Source: an uncultured Clostridia bacterium (GTDB taxonomy: Bacteria > Bacillota > Clostridia > Oscillospirales > CAG-272). From it: 7,218 nt of DNA. Under the pieces are notes generated by a model, which made no database searches, had not been told where the DNA came from, and was given only the letters and a program-made list of their open reading frames with translations. Positions 5,658-7,218 of this stretch are shown in pieces. Each line of letters opens with the position of its first letter. Positions within the stretch are counted from its first letter, which is position 1. The DNA lies in the NCBI GenBank assembly GCA_947304475.1, contig CAMZBE010000069.1:1-7218 (forward strand), read 5' to 3'. Made by a program: the position numbers and the translations under genes.

Positions 5658-6161
5658 ATGCGGGTTTTTCGTGCGGTCGCGCTCTTTCTGCTTCCGGTTC
5701 TGGTTCTGGTTTCGCTGCCGGGGTGCGGGAGAGGGGAGAGGACGCCGCGGGAGTTGTACGAGGCGTTTTCCGCCCGGTATCCCCTGCCGCCGCATCTGGT
5801 ATTCGACAGTACGGCGGGGCAGAACGACGCGGAGTACCTTTCGGACGGGGATTTCAATCTTTTGTTCTCGCGCGAGGACGGGAGCGACGATCGGGAAGAT
5901 ATCGCGTCGTTTTTGCTCTGCCTCGGGGCGTCGGGGACGGTCTTTTACGAGTGCGGGTTCTTCCGCTGCGTCGACCGGGCGGGCGCACGGGAGGTCGAAG
6001 GGCTGTGCGTTCTGCGCTGCGAGACCGTACGCCGGATGCGGGCGGAAGTCGACGTCTCCGCCGCCGAAGAGCCGGTCGTCCTTCGCCGCGGCGCGTGGGT
6101 GTTCTATTTCGCCCTGCCCGATAACGCCCGCGCCGAGGACGTGTTGCGGAGAGTGTTTTGA
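5658..6161 (+). CDS. Small putative lipoprotein, family not recognised
   Basis: The 167-residue protein starts at ATG 5658. GGGAAGGGGG (5641-5650) lies 7 bases upstream; the closer GGAGG (5652-5656) is too near to be the main site. The N terminus is a lipoprotein signal: MRVFR, a hydrophobic core and the lipobox LPGC with Cys23 as the predicted lipidated residue, so the mature protein should sit on the outer face of the membrane. The mature part is acidic in the middle (SREDGSDDRED) and has four further cysteines in the LLCLG, YECGFFRC and VLRC segments. It ends with RRGAWVFYFALPDN. The order of features (lipobox, acidic centre, an ECGFF strand, a Gly-x-x-Val-F/Y strand near the end) recalls small clostridial lipoproteins such as DUF4358, but I would not assign it without a profile search. 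No promoter was found; the TGAATT hairpin array lies just upstream. Confidence 0.8.
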   Translation: MRVFRAVALFLLPVLVLVSLPGCGRGERTPRELYEAFSARYPLPPHLVFDSTAGQNDAEYLSDGDFNLLFSREDGSDDREDIASFLLCLGASGTVFYECGFFRCVDRAGAREVEGLCVLRCETVRRMRAEVDVSAAEEPVVLRRGAWVFYFALPDNARAEDVLRRVF

Positions 6162-6171
6162 CGGGGGTTTT

Positions 6172-6223
6172 CGCGCTTTCTTGTAAGAAAGCGCGGCAAA
6201 GAACTTCATTAGTGAATGAAGTT
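6172..6223. repeat. Two hairpins after the lipoprotein gene
   Basis: CGCGCTTTCTT (6172-6182) pairs with AAGAAAGCGCG (6185-6195), best drawn with a four-base TGTA loop. AACTTCATT (6202-6210) pairs with AATGAAGTT (6215-6223) around AGTG. The first begins 10 bases after the lipoprotein stop and could serve as its 3' end, but no T run follows. The next bases (6224-6260) hold smaller imperfect palindromes such as CACG-GCT-CGTG. Confidence 0.65.
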
Positions 6224-6305
6224 TGCGGCACGGCTCGTGGCTCGCCGCGCCGCGGGTTCAAAAACGGGACGGCGTTCGAACGGTTTGCTTTTTGTCAATA
6301 TACAC

Positions 6306-6333
6306 GCCGCCCGACGAGATCTCGTCGGGCGGC
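6306..6333. repeat. Perfect 28-base palindrome
   Basis: GCCGCCCGACGAGA (6306-6319) is followed directly by its exact reverse complement (6320-6333) with no spacer. It lies between the converging lipoprotein and RNHCP genes. Neither side has a T run, so it may be a protein-binding site, a cruciform or a poor terminator for either strand. Confidence 0.8.
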
Positions 6334-6347
6334 ATATCGAATATCGC

Positions 6348-6392
6348 GTTGCGCCGTGGCGCAACATATCGCGCGGGCGCCTTTGCGCCCGC
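6348..6392 (-). repeat. Two perfect hairpins at the 3' end of the RNHCP gene
   Basis: GTTGCGCC (6348-6355) pairs with GGCGCAAC (6358-6365), and GCGGGCGC (6373-6380) pairs with GCGCCCGC (6385-6392) around CTTT. The second lies 2 bases beyond the TAA of the minus-strand RNHCP gene, so together they probably form its mRNA 3' end. No clear T tract follows on the minus strand. Confidence 0.65.
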
Positions 6393-6394
6393 AT

Positions 6395-6721
6395 TTATTC
6401 CCCCGCAGTTAAGCGGATCAGCAGGTCGTTATCGTCCGGCGTATCGCCCCGCAAGGCCGCTTTGCAGCGGACGACCTCGCCGCACTTTTCGCAGCGGTGG
6501 ACGATCACGAATCCCTTTTTCGCGTCGGGTTCGGTCCTTACCGGGCGGAGCAGTCCGCCGCACGGGTTGGCGCGGTCGCCGGGCAGAACGTCCACGTGCA
6601 GCGACCACAGGCAGTAGGGGCAGTGGTTGCGCGAGGTATAGCCGAGGGGCGGCACCGCCCGCCCGCAGTGCAGACAGGTGAAGCCGCCATCGTTTTTTTG
6701 AAAGCGTTTTCCCTCGACCAT
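6395..6721 (-). CDS. RNHCP domain protein (cysteine-rich, zinc-ribbon-like)
   Basis: The 108-residue protein carries the hallmark SRNHCPYCLWSLHVD (residues 30-44) that names the RNHCP family, then GDRANPCGG (48-56). Cysteine pairs at 16/19, 34/37 and 77/80, plus Cys54 and several histidines, suggest bound zinc. It ends with a CEKCG segment and DDND, close to the family's usual C-terminal DDN. The molecular function of the family is not established. I start at ATG 6721, which has GGGAG (plus-strand CTCCC, 6728-6732) 6 bases upstream and gives a family-like N terminus. Alternatives are ATG 6724, or ATG 6757, which overlaps the mnmE stop as ATGA and would add 12 residues running through a hairpin. 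It follows mnmE on the same strand and is probably co-transcribed. Confidence 0.9.
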   Translation of the reverse strand: MVEGKRFQKNDGGFTCLHCGRAVPPLGYTSRNHCPYCLWSLHVDVLPGDRANPCGGLLRPVRTEPDAKKGFVIVHRCEKCGEVVRCKAALRGDTPDDNDLLIRLTAGE

Positions 6722-6732
6722 CATTTTCTCCC

Positions 6733-6750
6733 GGGACGGTTCGCCGTCCC
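6733..6750 (-). repeat. Hairpin between mnmE stop and RNHCP start
   Basis: GGGACGG (6733-6739) pairs with CCGTCCC (6744-6750) around TTCG on the plus strand (CGAA on the minus-strand mRNA). It sits 3 bases after the mnmE TGA and directly before the RNHCP ribosome-binding site, so it could influence coupling of translation or mark a weak mRNA 3' end. Confidence 0.6.
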
Positions 6751-6753
6751 TTT

Positions 6754-7089
6754 TCATTTTCCTACGCAGAAATGCGAGAAGATTTCGTCCACGATCTCGC
6801 CCGTCACCGTCCTGCCGTCCACCTCGGAGAGCGAGGCGAGCGCCGCTTCCGCAAGCGAGGCGGCGGCGTCCACCGGGACGCCCGTGTTCAGCGCGTCAAG
6901 ACAGGCGGAGAGGTCCTTCGCGGCGGCGGCGATCGCGGCGGCTTGCCGCGCGCTCGATACGATCGCGTCGTTTCCGAGCGACAGGTTCTCGTCGGTCAGG
7001 GCGTTCGACAGGTACTCTTTCAAGGCGTCGAAGCCGTCCCCGGTTTTCGCCGAAACGGGCAGGGCCCCGGGAATCATTTCCGCCGGCAG
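6754..7089 (-). CDS. mnmE: MnmE tRNA-modification GTPase, C-terminal fragment
   Basis: MnmE with MnmG installs the carboxymethylaminomethyl group on uridine 34 of certain tRNAs. The fragment begins around LPAEMIPGALPVSAKTGDG, where SAKTG is the G5 motif of the inserted GTPase domain. It continues through the C-terminal helical domain (VSSARQAAAI, then the GRTVTGEIVDEIF segment) and ends in the diagnostic FSHFCVGK, with the conserved Cys of the C-terminal C(I/V)GK motif. Only about 112 of roughly 450-460 residues remain. Upstream the minus-strand frame no longer looks like MnmE and meets a TAA at 7108-7110, where the G4 NKxD and the rest of the G domain should be. The break coincides with an unrelated plus-strand coding sequence, so the 5' part is missing from this sequence rather than merely cut by the window edge. 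The exact right boundary is uncertain (about 7077-7100). Confidence 0.88.
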   Translation of the reverse strand: MPAEMIPGALPVSAKTGDGFDALKEYLSNALTDENLSLGNDAIVSSARQAAAIAAAAKDLSACLDALNTGVPVDAAASLAEAALASLSEVDGRTVTGEIVDEIFSHFCVGK

Positions 7090-7092
7090 GGC

Positions 7093-7218
7093 GAATTCGA
7101 CAAAGCATTAGCCGTATATGAAAACATTGTCCGTGAGGATGATTCTGACGCTGAGGCGCACTGGTGCTGCGCGCTCTGCCGTTTCGGCATTGAGTATGTA
7201 GAAGATCCCAACACATAC
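7093..7218 (+). CDS. TPR-like protein fragment, open at right edge
   Basis: Forty-two codons read without a stop to the window end, beginning EFDKALAVYENIVREDD and ending FGIEYVEDPNTY. The pattern (a TPR-type helix, then a WxxxLCxxGIEYVEDPxT segment) is familiar from clostridial proteins with TPR-like repeats, often multi-domain; the full family cannot be set from this piece. Codon use differs from the neighbours: 22 of 42 third positions are G/C, against 36 of 42 in the first 42 recognisable mnmE codons next door. There is no start codon or ribosome-binding site in the sequence, and the N-terminal part is absent. This indicates an artificial or recombinational join near the GAATTC at 7093-7098. 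Confidence 0.6.

Noticed and set aside
5162..6209. Two long minus-strand ORFs across the phosphoesterase, hairpin array and lipoprotein
   Set aside because: They are antisense to genes with clear motifs and pass through the terminator at 5457-5486. Their products are Arg/Pro-rich shadows.
6263..6298. Minus-strand promoter using TTGACA at 6298-6293
   Set aside because: No acceptable -10 is found at 16-19 bases, and no gene lies in the right position downstream on that strand.
6497..7111. 204-codon plus-strand ORF opposite RNHCP and mnmE
   Set aside because: The minus strand carries clear family signatures (RNHCP, FCVGK) over the same bases. The plus product is Ala/Ser-rich and featureless.

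Overview
The window is GC-rich, with strong GGGGG/GGAGG ribosome-binding sites, textbook sigma-A promoters and a rubrerythrin. It reads like the genome of an anaerobic, high-GC Firmicute of the class Clostridia, possibly a metagenome contig. This placement is inferred from gene style only; there is no rRNA or other phylogenetic marker.

Layout, left to right. (1) The C-terminal half of a glutamine-dependent asparagine synthetase runs in from the left edge (+, to 847). (2) A 314-base gap (848-1161) holds a consensus promoter and a structured leader. I read the leader as a yybP-ykoY (Mn2+) riboswitch followed by a mutually exclusive intrinsic terminator. (3) Downstream are a flotillin/SPFH scaffold gene (1162-2574) and an unrecognised six-helix membrane protein (2696-3847), separated by two strong hairpins that lack a U tract. 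(4) A reverse rubrerythrin (-, 4052-4597) is divergent from a metallophosphoesterase (+, 4757-5458). Their two promoters sit back to back, and the facing -35 boxes form a perfect inverted repeat. (5) A small unrecognised lipoprotein follows (+, 5658-6161). (6) On the minus strand lie an RNHCP zinc-ribbon protein (6395-6721) and the 3' end of mnmE. (7) The last ~126 bases encode, on the opposite strand and with different codon use, a piece of an unrelated TPR-like protein. This looks like a chimeric junction or a rearrangement.

The most interesting points are the apparent Mn2+ riboswitch in front of a flotillin rather than a manganese exporter, and the intergenic regions filled with short perfect hairpins. 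At 5493-5614 variable stems closed by three-base loops alternate with a constant TGAATT linker. A related array lies at 3852-3943, and a third palindrome-dense region at 6172-6392. If the riboswitch reading is right, the flotillin and perhaps the six-helix protein form a manganese-responsive membrane unit. The nearby rubrerythrin (peroxide defence) fits a metal and oxidative-stress neighbourhood, but no direct functional link is shown by the sequence.
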